Source: Eubacterium sp. CAG:251 (lineage in GTDB: Bacteria; Bacillota; Clostridia; Oscillospirales; Acutalibacteraceae). From it: a DNA stretch of 58,364 nt. A program made the position numbers and the translations under genes. Positions within the stretch are counted from its first letter, which is position 1. Every line of letters starts with the position of its first letter. Where the stretch lies: assembly GCA_000436835.1 (NCBI GenBank), contig FR889150.1, positions 1 to 58,364 on the forward strand, given 5' to 3'. The notes under the pieces were generated by a model, which was not told the DNA's origin, did no database searches, and saw only the letters and a program-made list of their open reading frames with translations. Positions 42,801 through 52,900 of the stretch are shown piece after piece.

Positions 42801-43931
42801 TTATTTTGCAAGGGATATGATGATATCTGCAATTCTCTCTCTTGCATCGGTTATTGCCATATTCTTTGCATTTTCTTCAATTTGAATTAGCTTTGCAGGA
42901 TTTGAAAGCATTGAATCAATAGCCTCTTTAAGTGAAGCGGTTGTTAAATCCTTTTCCTCAATAATTGAGCCTGCGCCACGGTTTACAAGCGCCATAGCGT
43001 TGTGGAACTGATGATTTTCTGCAACATAAGGCGACGGAATGAGTATTGAAGCTTTACCGAGCGCCTCAATTTCAGAAAGGCTTGAAGCGCCTGCTCTGCC
43101 GATTACAAGGTCAGCACCCGACATACAGGTATCCATATCATCAATATACTGCCTAACCTCAACATTTCCCTTTACCAAGCCTTTTTTGCCTTCAACAAAA
43201 CCGTTTTCTTTGAATTTTTCAAGAAATTCACCGCCGTTAGTTCCGACTGAATGAATATGGTAATATTTATCGTTATTTGCGCTTTCAAGAAGAATATCAA
43301 ACATTGCGTCATTAAGCGGCTTTGCACCGAGTGAACCGCCGAAAGAAAGAACAAGATATTTTCCGTTTGGTATACCAAGTTCTTTTCTTGAAATATCTTT
43401 ACGAGCCTTAAGAAGTTCGCCACGAACAGGAAGACCTGTAACAACAACCTCATTTTTAGGCTCAAGATGCTTTTTAGCGTCTTCAACGGTAAGCATTACT
43501 TTATCCACTTCTTTTGCAAGGGTTTTATTTGTAATGCCGGGATAAGCGTTTTGCTCGTGAATACAAGTAGGAATATGCATACTTACGGCGGTTTGGAGCA
43601 CGGGACCCGATACATATCCGCCAAAACCGACTGCTACGTCAGGCTTAAAATCCTTAATTATTTTCTTGCAGGCGCTGTTTGAAGTCACCAGCTGACAAAC
43701 GGTTTTGATATTATGCACGATTGCTTTTGGCGCAAATGAACGGCGAAATCCTGAAATCTTGATGGTTTTGAAATCAAAGCCTGCGTTTGGAACTAAACGT
43801 GATTCCATATGGTCTGCCGTGCCGACAAACAAAATTTCACTATCCGGATATTTTTCTCTTATATATGACGCTACTGCAAGAGCCGGGTTAATATGGCCTG
43901 CAGTGCCACCTGTTGCAAATAATATTTTCAT
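42801..43931 (-). CDS. murG: MurG glycosyltransferase, 376 aa
   Basis: Adds GlcNAc to lipid I to form lipid II at the inner membrane face. It has GGTAGHINPALAV at the start, GFGGYVSGPVLQTA, the UDP-GlcNAc site region SFGGSLGAKPLND, and RAGASSLSEIEALGK with the later glutamine motif VAENHQFHNA. AGGTG precedes the ATG at 43931; the frame also has a GTG three codons earlier. It lies just after ftsW. Confidence 0.96.
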   Translation of the reverse strand: MKILFATGGTAGHINPALAVASYIREKYPDSEILFVGTADHMESRLVPNAGFDFKTIKISGFRRSFAPKAIVHNIKTVCQLVTSNSACKKIIKDFKPDVAVGFGGYVSGPVLQTAVSMHIPTCIHEQNAYPGITNKTLAKEVDKVMLTVEDAKKHLEPKNEVVVTGLPVRGELLKARKDISRKELGIPNGKYLVLSFGGSLGAKPLNDAMFDILLESANNDKYYHIHSVGTNGGEFLEKFKENGFVEGKKGLVKGNVEVRQYIDDMDTCMSGADLVIGRAGASSLSEIEALGKASILIPSPYVAENHQFHNAMALVNRGAGSIIEEKDLTTASLKEAIDSMLSNPAKLIQIEENAKNMAITDARERIADIIISLAK

Positions 43932-43940
43932 TTTTGACAC

Positions 43941-45116
43941 CTATACCTTTTGTTGATTTGTTTTTCTTGAAATAGATAGAACTACTCCTATTTCAAACAA
44001 GAGCATAAAAATTGCCGTGCCGCCGTAGGAGAAAAACGGAAATGCGAAGCCGGTGTTGGGAAGAGTATCGGTAACAACAAGAATATTCAGCACTACCTGA
44101 AGTCCTATTTGGGCAACAACGCCGATAATAAGAAGCGAGCCGAATTTATCTTTACACCTTGAAGCGATAATCAAGCCCCTGATAACAAGTGCGGCAAAAA
44201 GTGCAATAATTATTGCAGCGCCTAAGAAACCAAGCTCCTCGCATACGATTGAAAAAATAAAGTCGTTTTGCGGTTCTGATACATAGAGATATTTTTGCTT
44301 TGAATTGCCGAGCCCTACACCGAAGAAACCGCCAGAACCGATAGCATAAAGTGAATTGTTTGTCTGCCATCTGCCGTTCAAAGGGTCATAGTCTTTATCA
44401 AGCCAAGCAACAATTCGTTTGCCCGCATAATTTTCAATAAGTGTCGGAAAACTGACGACAAGGAAGCCTAAAAGAACAATTACCGCCAAGCCGAATGCAA
44501 ACAGTTTCCAATCGCTTCCGCCTGCAAACATAAGGCAAGCGCCGATAAAAAACATTAATATTGTGCACGAAAGATGATGTTCAAGATAAATAAGGCCGCA
44601 AAAAATTGCAATTATTCCGATAGGGATTAATATGCCGTATTTCATAGTTTTCATCTTTTTATAATATTTACTTATATAAACCGCAAGGGTTAATATAATC
44701 GTGAACTTAGCAAGGTCAGACGGCTGAATGGTAACAGGTCCGAGTGGTATCCAGCGTTTGAAGTTCTGAACATTTGTATGATGAAAAAGAACAATTACCA
44801 AAAGTGCTATCGTTACAACGAATACAGGTTTATATATTGCTTTTAATATTTTATAATTTATTTTTGACATCAAAAGCATTGCAACAAGTCCTGCGACTGC
44901 AAACAAGATTTGGCGAATAAAATAGTAATATGAGCTGTCCTTATAATAATATGCGTACGGATAAGATGCTGAAAAGAGCATTATTAAACCTATTGTTAAA
45001 AGTGCTATTGTTAAGCCTAAAAACGGAATATCAATGCTGCCGGTTAAAAAATAGGTATCCTTAAAGCTTTTCCATTTGCTTGGCTTAACCACTATTTGCT
45101 CATTATTATTTGGCAT
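43941..45116 (-). CDS. ftsW: FtsW lipid II polymerase, 391 aa
   Basis: SEDS-family glycosyltransferase for septal peptidoglycan. Ten hydrophobic helices; signature regions include PSDLAKFTIILTLAVY, YDPLNGRWQTNNSLYAIGSGG and the C-terminal LPNTGFAFPFFSYGGTAIFML. It works with the class B PBP encoded upstream in the cluster. It lies 32 bases after mraY. Confidence 0.95.
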   Translation of the reverse strand: MPNNNEQIVVKPSKWKSFKDTYFLTGSIDIPFLGLTIALLTIGLIMLFSASYPYAYYYKDSSYYYFIRQILFAVAGLVAMLLMSKINYKILKAIYKPVFVVTIALLVIVLFHHTNVQNFKRWIPLGPVTIQPSDLAKFTIILTLAVYISKYYKKMKTMKYGILIPIGIIAIFCGLIYLEHHLSCTILMFFIGACLMFAGGSDWKLFAFGLAVIVLLGFLVVSFPTLIENYAGKRIVAWLDKDYDPLNGRWQTNNSLYAIGSGGFFGVGLGNSKQKYLYVSEPQNDFIFSIVCEELGFLGAAIIIALFAALVIRGLIIASRCKDKFGSLLIIGVVAQIGLQVVLNILVVTDTLPNTGFAFPFFSYGGTAIFMLLFEIGVVLSISRKTNQQKV

Positions 45117-45148
45117 AAGAACACTCCTTTCAAGTTTTTTAATTTATA

Positions 45149-46201
45149 TTATTTTGCGAAATTTCCGAAATAGAGAAGAAGAACACCGATTACGCATCCG
45201 ATTGCATTAACGAGTGAAAATACAACGCAGATTTTCTTTTCCTTCCAACCACACATTTCAAAATGGTGATGAATAGGTGCCATTTTGAACACACGCTTAC
45301 CGTGAGTGATTTTGAAATAGCCGATTTGAATAATATCACTCATAGTTTCGCAAACATAAACAATACCGATTGGAAGCAGTATAATCGGGCATTTGCACAT
45401 ATAGCCGAGAGCTACAACCATTCCGCCGAGGAAAAGCGAGCCTGTATCGCCCATAAATGTTTTGGCAGGATTCCAATTCCAGCAAAGAAAGCCCAAAACA
45501 CCGCCTAAAAGAGCGCCTGAGAAAATTGTAAGACCGGCAAAACCCTGAATATAGCCCAAAACTATAAACGCAATTGCAACAGTAGACGTTACGCTTGAGC
45601 AAAGGCCGTCAATGCCGTCTGTAAGATTAACGCTGTTTACACAGCCGTAAACGATAAATATTGAAAGAATCCAAAATACAACAGCAGTAAATATGTTTTT
45701 TTCAAAATTAACTCTGCCGATAAAAGGAATATACCAACTTGTATTATGAGACATCCAAAGAGTTGCTATATATCCCAAGGTGACGATAAGTTGACCGAGT
45801 GTTTTTTGCTTAGGTGACAAACCCTCGTTTCTTTTAAGTTTAATTTTCGTAAAGTCATCAATAAAGCCGACTGCGCCGCAACCGAGTGCCAAAATTAAGC
45901 CGGCAAGCAAAAGAACAAGTTCACGGCCGTTCATTATTGATGAATATTCGCTTTCAAGATTACCACCCGAAAGGTGATAAATCAATACAGTCAAAGCAAA
46001 TGAAAGGGCGATACCGATAATAAACATAAGACCGCCCATATTAGGTGTGCCTTGCTTTGATTTGTGCCACTTAGGGCCGATGTCAAGAATAGTTTGACCG
46101 AATTTTAACTTGCGAAGCCACGGGATAATTACAAAGCCTAAGCCTGCGGTTATGCCAAAAGCAATTACAACGCTGATTATTAATGCTGCTGTACTGTTCA
46201 T
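45149..46201 (-). CDS. mraY: Phospho-MurNAc-pentapeptide transferase MraY, 350 aa
   Basis: Membrane enzyme making lipid I from UDP-MurNAc-pentapeptide and undecaprenyl phosphate. It has KQGTPNMGGLMFI, FIDDFTKIKLKRNEGLS with the DD pair, NSVNLTDGIDGLC, FMGDTGSLFLGG and the cytoplasmic MAPIHHHFE motif. Ten helices. The start is directly adjacent to the murF stop. Confidence 0.97.
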   Translation of the reverse strand: MNSTAALIISVVIAFGITAGLGFVIIPWLRKLKFGQTILDIGPKWHKSKQGTPNMGGLMFIIGIALSFALTVLIYHLSGGNLESEYSSIMNGRELVLLLAGLILALGCGAVGFIDDFTKIKLKRNEGLSPKQKTLGQLIVTLGYIATLWMSHNTSWYIPFIGRVNFEKNIFTAVVFWILSIFIVYGCVNSVNLTDGIDGLCSSVTSTVAIAFIVLGYIQGFAGLTIFSGALLGGVLGFLCWNWNPAKTFMGDTGSLFLGGMVVALGYMCKCPIILLPIGIVYVCETMSDIIQIGYFKITHGKRVFKMAPIHHHFEMCGWKEKKICVVFSLVNAIGCVIGVLLLYFGNFAK

Positions 46202-47623
46202 TTATTTTTCCCACCTGTCATACACGTTATTTATTACATCCTCAAGCTTCATACCTCTTGATGCCTTGAATATTACTGCATCACCCTTGTTTGCAAGCTC
46301 GAAAAGTTTATTTGAAAGTTCTTCTTTATTATTAAAATAAAATGCGCTTTTCATTCCGTTTTCTTTAGCGCCGTCTACAATATATTTTGCATCATTGCCA
46401 AAAGCCAAAAGAAAATCAATTTTATTATCCGCCACGGCTTGACCGACTTCATAATGAGCTTTTTTTGAATAATCGCCAAGTTCCAGCATATCGCCCAAAA
46501 CCGCTATTTTTTTATTTGCCTTTGTATTGGCAAGAGTTTTGATTGCCGCATTCATTGAATCCGGGCTTGCATTGTAACAATCCTCAATAGAGGTTATGCC
46601 GCCTACGGTTACGCTTTTTTGCCTCATTCCGGCAGGAACGTAATTTGAAAGAGCGTCAGCCGATTTTTGAGAGTCAATGCCGAGAGTTATACCGACAGCA
46701 AAAGCCGCAAGAGCGTTATATACATTATGAATGCCGATAGTAGGGATTACGATATGTTGCGAGCACAAGTAAAACTTACCTGTTACACCGCTGATTTCCG
46801 GAATTATTTTTGTGATTGTATATTCAACATCAAATGAAGTTGAGCCGTTTTCTTCTTTGATATTTTTTGCTTTATAATTTGCGCCTTCGCTTTCAATACC
46901 GAACGTGATTACGTCATATTTTTCCATAATCTCGTCTTTATCAAGAATTGTTTTAAGCATATCGTTATCAACATTAATGATAAACGGTGAGCCTGCTTCT
47001 AAGCCGTCAAGAATTTCAAGCTTTGATTTAAGTATGCCCTCACGTGAGCCGAGATTTTCAATATGCGACACACCGATATTTGTTATCATTGCAAGGGTAG
47101 GCTTAGTAGCAGTTACAAGTCGGTGAATTTCGCCAAAATGGTTCATTCCCATTTCAATAACCGCCGCCTCGGTGCTGTTATCAATTTGAAAAAGCATTTG
47201 GGGCAAGCCGATTTCGTTATTTAGGTTCCCTTGAGTTTTGATTGCGTTAAACTCTGAATTAACTACAAGATAGGTAAATTCCTTTGTAGTTGTTTTGCCG
47301 ACCGAGCCTGTAAGTGCAACAACAGGGATATCAAATTTTGAACGATAATAGGCTGAAAGGTCAAGAAGTGCTTTTGAAGTATTCTCAACTTTTACAAACG
47401 CTCCGTTTACCTCAATATCCTCACTAATCATTACAGCGGCGGCGCCAAGGCTCAATGCTTCGTTTGCAAATTGGTGTGCATCAAAGCGTTCGCCCTTAAT
47501 GCAAATAAAAAGGCAACCTTTTGTAATTTTTCTTGTATCAATACAAACAGCGTTTATTTGAACGTCAAAATCCGTTTTAGTATTTAACGCTTTTGCAATT
47601 TCTTTTAATGTTAAAACTTCCAT
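46202..47623 (-). CDS. murF: MurF D-Ala-D-Ala-adding ligase, 473 aa
   Basis: ATP-dependent ligase completing the UDP-MurNAc-pentapeptide. N-terminal substrate domain; central ATPase with VALTGSVGKTTTKEF as P-loop, AAVIEMGMNHFGEIHRL and the ITNIGVSHIENLG block; C-terminal domain with EDCYNASPDSMNAAI. It is three bases after murE, transcribed with it. Confidence 0.96.
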   Translation of the reverse strand: MEVLTLKEIAKALNTKTDFDVQINAVCIDTRKITKGCLFICIKGERFDAHQFANEALSLGAAAVMISEDIEVNGAFVKVENTSKALLDLSAYYRSKFDIPVVALTGSVGKTTTKEFTYLVVNSEFNAIKTQGNLNNEIGLPQMLFQIDNSTEAAVIEMGMNHFGEIHRLVTATKPTLAMITNIGVSHIENLGSREGILKSKLEILDGLEAGSPFIINVDNDMLKTILDKDEIMEKYDVITFGIESEGANYKAKNIKEENGSTSFDVEYTITKIIPEISGVTGKFYLCSQHIVIPTIGIHNVYNALAAFAVGITLGIDSQKSADALSNYVPAGMRQKSVTVGGITSIEDCYNASPDSMNAAIKTLANTKANKKIAVLGDMLELGDYSKKAHYEVGQAVADNKIDFLLAFGNDAKYIVDGAKENGMKSAFYFNNKEELSNKLFELANKGDAVIFKASRGMKLEDVINNVYDRWEK

Positions 47624-47626
47624 AAT

Positions 47627-49066
47627 TTATTTCATTTTACCGAGAACCTCGGCAATAACTTCTCTTTCGTCAAAATGAATTGTGCCTGTAGGCAAAATTT
47701 GATATGTTTCGTGACCTTTGCCAGCAAGGAGAATAATATCGTCCTTTTTAGCATGAGTAATTGCATATTCAATAGCCTCGTGTCTGTTTTCAATAACAGT
47801 GTAAGGCGTTTTGATATTTTGCATACCTACAAGAATATCATCAATGATTGCACGTGGATTTTCACTTCTCGGATTATCTGACGTTACAATGCAGTAATCG
47901 GATAATTCTGCGGCAATCTTACCCATCTTAGGGCGCTTTGTTTTATCTCTGTCTCCGCCGCAACCGAAAAGGGTTACTACTCTGCCCTTTGCAATTTCCT
48001 TAAGCGAGGTAATAATATTTTCAAGTCCGTCAGGTGAATGAGCGTAGTCAATAATGATTGTGAAATCTCTGCCGCTTGGTACAACTTCAATTCTGCCCTT
48101 AACTCCTTTTGACTTTGCAACTGCCAAAAGAACATCCTCAAAATCAATACCGAGTGCAAGAGCGCATGTTACTGCGCAAAGAGAGTTATAAACCGAAAAT
48201 CTGCCCGGAATTGGACAAATACATCTGCCGATAGAATCATTTGAAACAATTTCATATTCAACACCGCTTTGCTTAAACTTAACGTTTTTGGCGGTATATG
48301 TTGCATTATTTGTATCAACTGCATAAGTAACAACCTTATCAAAATTAAGACCGTCAATAATTTTTAAGCCGTGTTCGTCGTCTGCATTTGTTACTGCGAT
48401 ATCGGAATTTTCAAAAAGCTTACGCTTTGCATTGAAATAGTTTTCCCAAGTTTTGTGATAATCGAGGTGGTCTTGAGTAAGATTTGTGAATGCTCCGAGA
48501 GTGAATCGAAGTCCGTTTACTCTGCCCTGTGCGAGTGCTTGAGAAGAAACCTCCATAACGCAGTATTCGCAATTTGCTTTTACCATAAGTGAAAACAGCT
48601 TTTGAAGCTCATACGGGTCAGGAGTTGTATATTTAGCAGGATAAATCTCATCGCCCACCATATTTTGAACAGTTCCGATAAGTCCGACTTTTTTGCCGAC
48701 ATTTTCAAGAATTTGCTTAATCAAAAATGTGGTAGTTGTTTTTCCGTTTGTGCCTGTTAAGCCGATAAGCTTTAATTTATCGGCAGGGTTACCGAAGAAA
48801 TTAGCACAAATAGGAGAATAAACGGCTCTTGAATCTTCAACAATAATTTGATTGTCAAGACCGAGATCGTGGTCAACGACTACTGCAACCGCACCGCTTT
48901 CAAGCATTTTTTTTGCAACGCTGTGTCCGTCAAAGGCAGCTCCTTTAATGCAGATAAAAAGTGAGCCGTCTTTTACAAGACGTGAATCCTGCGTAACGTC
49001 CAAAACGTCAACGTTTTCAAAATCGTTTTTAACGTCAATTCCCTTTAATAAATCTTTAAGCTTCAT
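47627..49066 (-). CDS. murE: MurE UDP-MurNAc-tripeptide ligase (meso-Dap type), 479 aa
   Basis: Adds the third amino acid to the stem peptide. P-loop GLTGTNGKTTTTFLIK, CVMEVSSQALAQGRV, the carbamylated-lysine region and a C-terminal DNPRSENPR motif. The DNPR motif is the known mark of meso-diaminopimelate specificity, as opposed to lysine. It lies 18 bases after the PBP gene. Confidence 0.96.
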   Translation of the reverse strand: MKLKDLLKGIDVKNDFENVDVLDVTQDSRLVKDGSLFICIKGAAFDGHSVAKKMLESGAVAVVVDHDLGLDNQIIVEDSRAVYSPICANFFGNPADKLKLIGLTGTNGKTTTTFLIKQILENVGKKVGLIGTVQNMVGDEIYPAKYTTPDPYELQKLFSLMVKANCEYCVMEVSSQALAQGRVNGLRFTLGAFTNLTQDHLDYHKTWENYFNAKRKLFENSDIAVTNADDEHGLKIIDGLNFDKVVTYAVDTNNATYTAKNVKFKQSGVEYEIVSNDSIGRCICPIPGRFSVYNSLCAVTCALALGIDFEDVLLAVAKSKGVKGRIEVVPSGRDFTIIIDYAHSPDGLENIITSLKEIAKGRVVTLFGCGGDRDKTKRPKMGKIAAELSDYCIVTSDNPRSENPRAIIDDILVGMQNIKTPYTVIENRHEAIEYAITHAKKDDIILLAGKGHETYQILPTGTIHFDEREVIAEVLGKMK

Positions 49067-49084
49067 ATTAAAACCCCATATCTT

Positions 49085-51295
49085 TTAGTCTAATACAGAC
49101 TGTGTATTTTTAAATGTGACGGTAACTACCGTTCCTTTTTCTACCTTTGCCTGCGTTTCTTCACTTTGCCTGTATGCCACAACAGTTCCGCTTGACATAC
49201 TGTTACCTGCGATTTGAATATTAAGATTACTGCTTGAGGCAAGGTCCTTAGCCTCGTTAACGGTAAGCCCGTTAAAATTAGGAACAATTACCGTTTGTTT
49301 TTCGGAATCATCGGTATAAAGATAAACCGTACCGCCGTTAGGAATCGTATCTGCACCCGACGGGCACTGCCTTGTAACGGTTGAATCATCGCCGACAACA
49401 ACGAAGTTAAGATTGTTTTCTTCAAGCGTTTTTTTAGCTTCGTCAAGACTTTTGCCGACTACGTTAGGAGTCTGCTTTGAAAGGTCTTTCATTTCAGAGT
49501 CATTATACTTAGGTTCAATACCGAGAACATTCATAGCTTCTTGAGTAACCTGTGCGGCAATAGGAGCACAAAGAGCACCGCCGCCCAAATCCTGGTTTGG
49601 CTCATCAACGATTATAAGCATTGCAATCTCAGGGTCGTCACTCGGAGCAATTGCGCCAAACGATACAATATATTTATCGCCCTCGCCGTCTTTTGACTCA
49701 CCGAGCTTTGTTGAAGTACCTGTTTTACCGCCTACGCTGTAACCTGCAACGTAGCCGTTTTTACCTGTACCGTTATCAACAACCGATTTCATCATTTTTC
49801 TGACTTTTTCGGATGTGTCTGCACTGATAACCTGCCTTATTTCCTTGGTTTGAGTCTTTTTAACCGTTTTGCCGTTTGCATCGGCAATACTTGACACAAG
49901 ATAAGGCTGCAAGAGTTTTCCGCCGTTTGCGATAGCGCAAAGGCCTGTGCAAACCTGAATAGGAGTAAGCGAGTTTGTCTGACCGAAAGAAGCAGACGAA
50001 AGCTCAACTATTCCGTATTGGTCCTCTTTGTAATATTGTGGAGAAGCCTCACCCGGAAGGTCGATATTTGTCTTTTGTGTAAAGCCGAAGGCATCAAAAT
50101 ATTTAAAATAATTATGAACGCCTAATTTTTGACCGATTGTGATAAAAAACGGGTTACAGGAATTTTCAAGTCCCTGAGTAAGAGTTTGTGTTCCGTGGCC
50201 GGGGTGATAGTGGCATTTCATTTTGTATTTGTCAACTTGGATAGAGCCTGTGCAGTTATACGTTGTATTCAAATTTACAACATTTTCCTCCAAAGCGGCA
50301 GAAGCGACAAATGTTTTAAAAACAGAACCGGGTACGTATGTGTCGGATACTGTAAAATTGCGCCACTGATTTTGAACAGCAGCACTTTCAGCCTCCTGCT
50401 TTGCTGTTTTATCGCTGAGCTTTTTAATTGCTTTTTTATCCTTGCTGTATGTAAGCTTATAAGGCTCGTTGCAATCGTAATCAGGAAGAGATGACATCGC
50501 AAGCACAGCGCCTGTGTTACAATTCATAACAACACCGTAAGCACCCTTAGCCTGATATTCGTTCATCGTTTCTCTCAAGCCTTTTTCAAGATAATATTGA
50601 ATGGTTTGATTGATTGTTAAAACTATTGAATCGCCGTCTGTTGCGGCAATGCTTGTTTCATAGTCGTTTGCGATATTGTTGGACTTAGCATCCTTTGCGG
50701 TAATTATTCTTCCGTTTGTGCCTGTTAGCTGTTCGTCATAATAAGCTTCGATACCAGAAAGGCCCTGATCGTCTGCGCCTGTAAAACCGATAACGCTTGA
50801 AGCAAGTGTGCCGTAAGGATAATATCTTTTTGTTGTTTGTTCTGTACCGATACAGCCGCCCAATTCGTTTTTCGACACAAATTTTGAAAGTTTCTCTTTT
50901 ATGTTATTTTCGACTTTCTTTTCAACAAGTTCATAATGATTTTGATGAGTTGTTTTGTCGTAAAACTCTTTTTTCTCATCTGCGTCATAACCGAAAAGAT
51001 TTGCGAATTCATCAACAATCAAATCTCTTTGCTTGTCTTTAATATTGAGCGGGTCGATAAATACATTCCAAACCGAAGCCGACTGAGCAAGCACATTACC
51101 GTTTGAATCATAAATCGTTCCACGCATTGCCGTGATTTCCGTATCCTTAAGCTGCTGTGTTTCAGCTTTTTCGGAAAGTTCCTCACCACGTACAATTGTA
51201 AGATAAAAAACCCTCGCCACAGTTGTTGTCATAAGAAAGATGATTACGACTGCCATAATAAGAATTCTTTTGAGCATTCTTTTTGAAGTATTCAC
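49085..51295 (-). CDS. Class B penicillin-binding protein with two PASTA domains (FtsI/SpoVD type), 736 aa
   Basis: Septal transpeptidase partnered with FtsW. One N-terminal helix (10-30), then a dimerisation domain. The transpeptidase has Ser324 in PGSVFK, SCN at 389-391 and KTGT at 524-527. Two PASTA repeats follow (about 609-670 and 671-734). It is the only PBP in the cluster, so whether it serves vegetative division or sporulation (SpoVD) cannot be decided; SpoVD proteins usually carry one PASTA domain. Confidence 0.95.
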   Translation of the reverse strand: MNTSKRMLKRILIMAVVIIFLMTTTVARVFYLTIVRGEELSEKAETQQLKDTEITAMRGTIYDSNGNVLAQSASVWNVFIDPLNIKDKQRDLIVDEFANLFGYDADEKKEFYDKTTHQNHYELVEKKVENNIKEKLSKFVSKNELGGCIGTEQTTKRYYPYGTLASSVIGFTGADDQGLSGIEAYYDEQLTGTNGRIITAKDAKSNNIANDYETSIAATDGDSIVLTINQTIQYYLEKGLRETMNEYQAKGAYGVVMNCNTGAVLAMSSLPDYDCNEPYKLTYSKDKKAIKKLSDKTAKQEAESAAVQNQWRNFTVSDTYVPGSVFKTFVASAALEENVVNLNTTYNCTGSIQVDKYKMKCHYHPGHGTQTLTQGLENSCNPFFITIGQKLGVHNYFKYFDAFGFTQKTNIDLPGEASPQYYKEDQYGIVELSSASFGQTNSLTPIQVCTGLCAIANGGKLLQPYLVSSIADANGKTVKKTQTKEIRQVISADTSEKVRKMMKSVVDNGTGKNGYVAGYSVGGKTGTSTKLGESKDGEGDKYIVSFGAIAPSDDPEIAMLIIVDEPNQDLGGGALCAPIAAQVTQEAMNVLGIEPKYNDSEMKDLSKQTPNVVGKSLDEAKKTLEENNLNFVVVGDDSTVTRQCPSGADTIPNGGTVYLYTDDSEKQTVIVPNFNGLTVNEAKDLASSSNLNIQIAGNSMSSGTVVAYRQSEETQAKVEKGTVVTVTFKNTQSVLD

Positions 51296-51341
51296 TTTTA
51301 ATCATCCCCTCGCAATTGTTCTCTTATTTAATAATAACATA

Positions 51342-51367
51342 GAGAGTTAAGTATATTCTTAACTCTC
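51342..51367 (-). terminator. Hairpin between ftsL and the PBP gene
   Basis: GAGAGTTAAG and CTTAACTCTC around a six-base loop, lacking a T run. It may be a weak attenuator or an RNA-processing site within the cluster. Confidence 0.4.
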
Positions 51368-51397
51368 ATTAATCTTACGCTTAAATAATATATATTA

Positions 51398-51946
51398 TTA
51401 CTTAGCAACAGACGTTTTTTCAGCCTTGGATTTTGCCTGCTTTTGCTTTAAAACTGCCTGTGCGGCAGCAAGACGTTTTTGCTTATACTGCGAAACGTCA
51501 ATATATTTTATCTGATTTGATTTCATTTTGGTCATACCGAGCTTCTCGACTGCATATTGGTCAATCATACTCATTGACACAAGGCTGTCAAGTTCACTGT
51601 TAAGACGTGTATTTTCACTTTGAGCGGTAGAATAATTTTTTTCAAGCCTTGAAATCTCAAAGGTAAGTTCATTTGTTTTTGCATTGGTATAAAGAACGGC
51701 AAAAAGCATAGAAAGGCACAATGCCGCCACTGTTGCAATGCTTAAAGCCTTTTTAAAACTGAGTTTTTGCTCGTGAACAAGTTGAGCCTTGCTCTTTCGC
51801 TGCCCTCTTTGCCTTACCTTAAATTCTTTTTCGGGTTTCGGAATATAAGCCGGAGCCGCAGAGCTGCGCTGGTAGTTAAATGCCTGAACGGCATAAGCCG
51901 CATCAGAGCCGTATGAATAACGCCTAAAATCGCCTGTATTAGTCAT
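51398..51946 (-). CDS. ftsL: FtsL-like cell division protein, 182 aa
   Basis: Small bitopic protein in the FtsL position. A long basic cytoplasmic part (1-65) is followed by one helix (about 68-87), a leucine-zipper-like coiled coil (ELTFEISRLEKNYSTAQSEN, about 92-125) and the EKLGMTKMKSNQIKYIDV tail typical of FtsL. An Ala/Lys-rich extension ends the protein. Assigned by layout and gene order, as FtsL sequences diverge widely. Confidence 0.82.
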   Translation of the reverse strand: MTNTGDFRRYSYGSDAAYAVQAFNYQRSSAAPAYIPKPEKEFKVRQRGQRKSKAQLVHEQKLSFKKALSIATVAALCLSMLFAVLYTNAKTNELTFEISRLEKNYSTAQSENTRLNSELDSLVSMSMIDQYAVEKLGMTKMKSNQIKYIDVSQYKQKRLAAAQAVLKQKQAKSKAEKTSVAK

Positions 51947-51988
51947 TTTTTACTCCTCCTAACTTTTTCAATTCCTATATTTTATTAA

Positions 51989-52900
51989 CTAAAATTTCTC
52001 AAAAATTCTAAGCCGTGACGACCTTGCACGAGGATTTTCCTCAAGTTCCTCTTTAGAAGGTGAAATTGATTTAAAGGTCTTTCCTTTTGGCTTTTTTCCG
52101 CACACACAAACAGGAAATTCCTTAGGGCAGGTGCAACCTTGGCACCACTTTGCAAATTGCTCTTTAACAATTCTGTCCTCAAGAGAATGAAACGTTATAA
52201 TTGCAATTCTTCCGCCCGGTGCAAGAATATCAAATGCGTCCTCAAGTGTTGATTTAAGCACATCAAGTTCTGCATTAACTTCTATCCTGATAGCCTGAAA
52301 CGTACGTCTTGCGGGGTGAGCATCACGCATTGCCTTTTGCGGCATTGAGGATTTGATTATATCGACAAGTTCAAAAGTGGTTTCAATAGGTTTTTTTGCC
52401 CTTGCCTTAACTATATTTGCGGCAATTCGACGTGAAAATTTTTCCTCGCCGTATCTGTAAATAATATCCGCAAGTTGCCTTTCGTCATAATTATTTACAA
52501 CATCATAAGCGCTGAGCCCGCTTTTGCTCATTCTCATATCAAGCGGTGCGTCCTTATGAAATGAAAATCCCCTCTCGGCAGTATCAAGCTGAAACGAACT
52601 CACGCCGAGGTCTAAAAGCAGACCGTCAATTTTCTCTATATTAAGATTTGAAATAATATTTTTTATATTTGAATAATTATCGTGAACAATAGTTACGTTT
52701 TCCTTGTCACCCAAGCGTTCGTTAAGAACTGCGATTGCGTCGGGGTCTTGGTCGATAGAAATTACTCTTTTAGCCCTTTTTGCAATCTCACCGCTGTGAC
52801 CTCCGCCGCCTGCCGTGCCGTCAACTATTATTTTATTTTCGTTTAAATCAAGTGCTTTTATCGCTTCGTCAAAAAGCACGCTTTTGTGAACAAACTCCAT
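51989..52900 (-). CDS. rsmH: 16S rRNA m4C1402 methyltransferase RsmH, 303 aa
   Basis: SAM-dependent methyltransferase acting on the 30S decoding centre. It has HKSVLFDEAIKAL at the start, SAM motif VDGTAGGGGHSGEI, LLLDLGVSSFQLD, DMRMSKSG and the C-terminal ITFHSLEDRIVK. The normal place is second after mraZ. Its start codon shares one base with the mraZ stop. Confidence 0.97.
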   Translation of the reverse strand: MEFVHKSVLFDEAIKALDLNENKIIVDGTAGGGGHSGEIAKRAKRVISIDQDPDAIAVLNERLGDKENVTIVHDNYSNIKNIISNLNIEKIDGLLLDLGVSSFQLDTAERGFSFHKDAPLDMRMSKSGLSAYDVVNNYDERQLADIIYRYGEEKFSRRIAANIVKARAKKPIETTFELVDIIKSSMPQKAMRDAHPARRTFQAIRIEVNAELDVLKSTLEDAFDILAPGGRIAIITFHSLEDRIVKEQFAKWCQGCTCPKEFPVCVCGKKPKGKTFKSISPSKEELEENPRARSSRLRIFEKF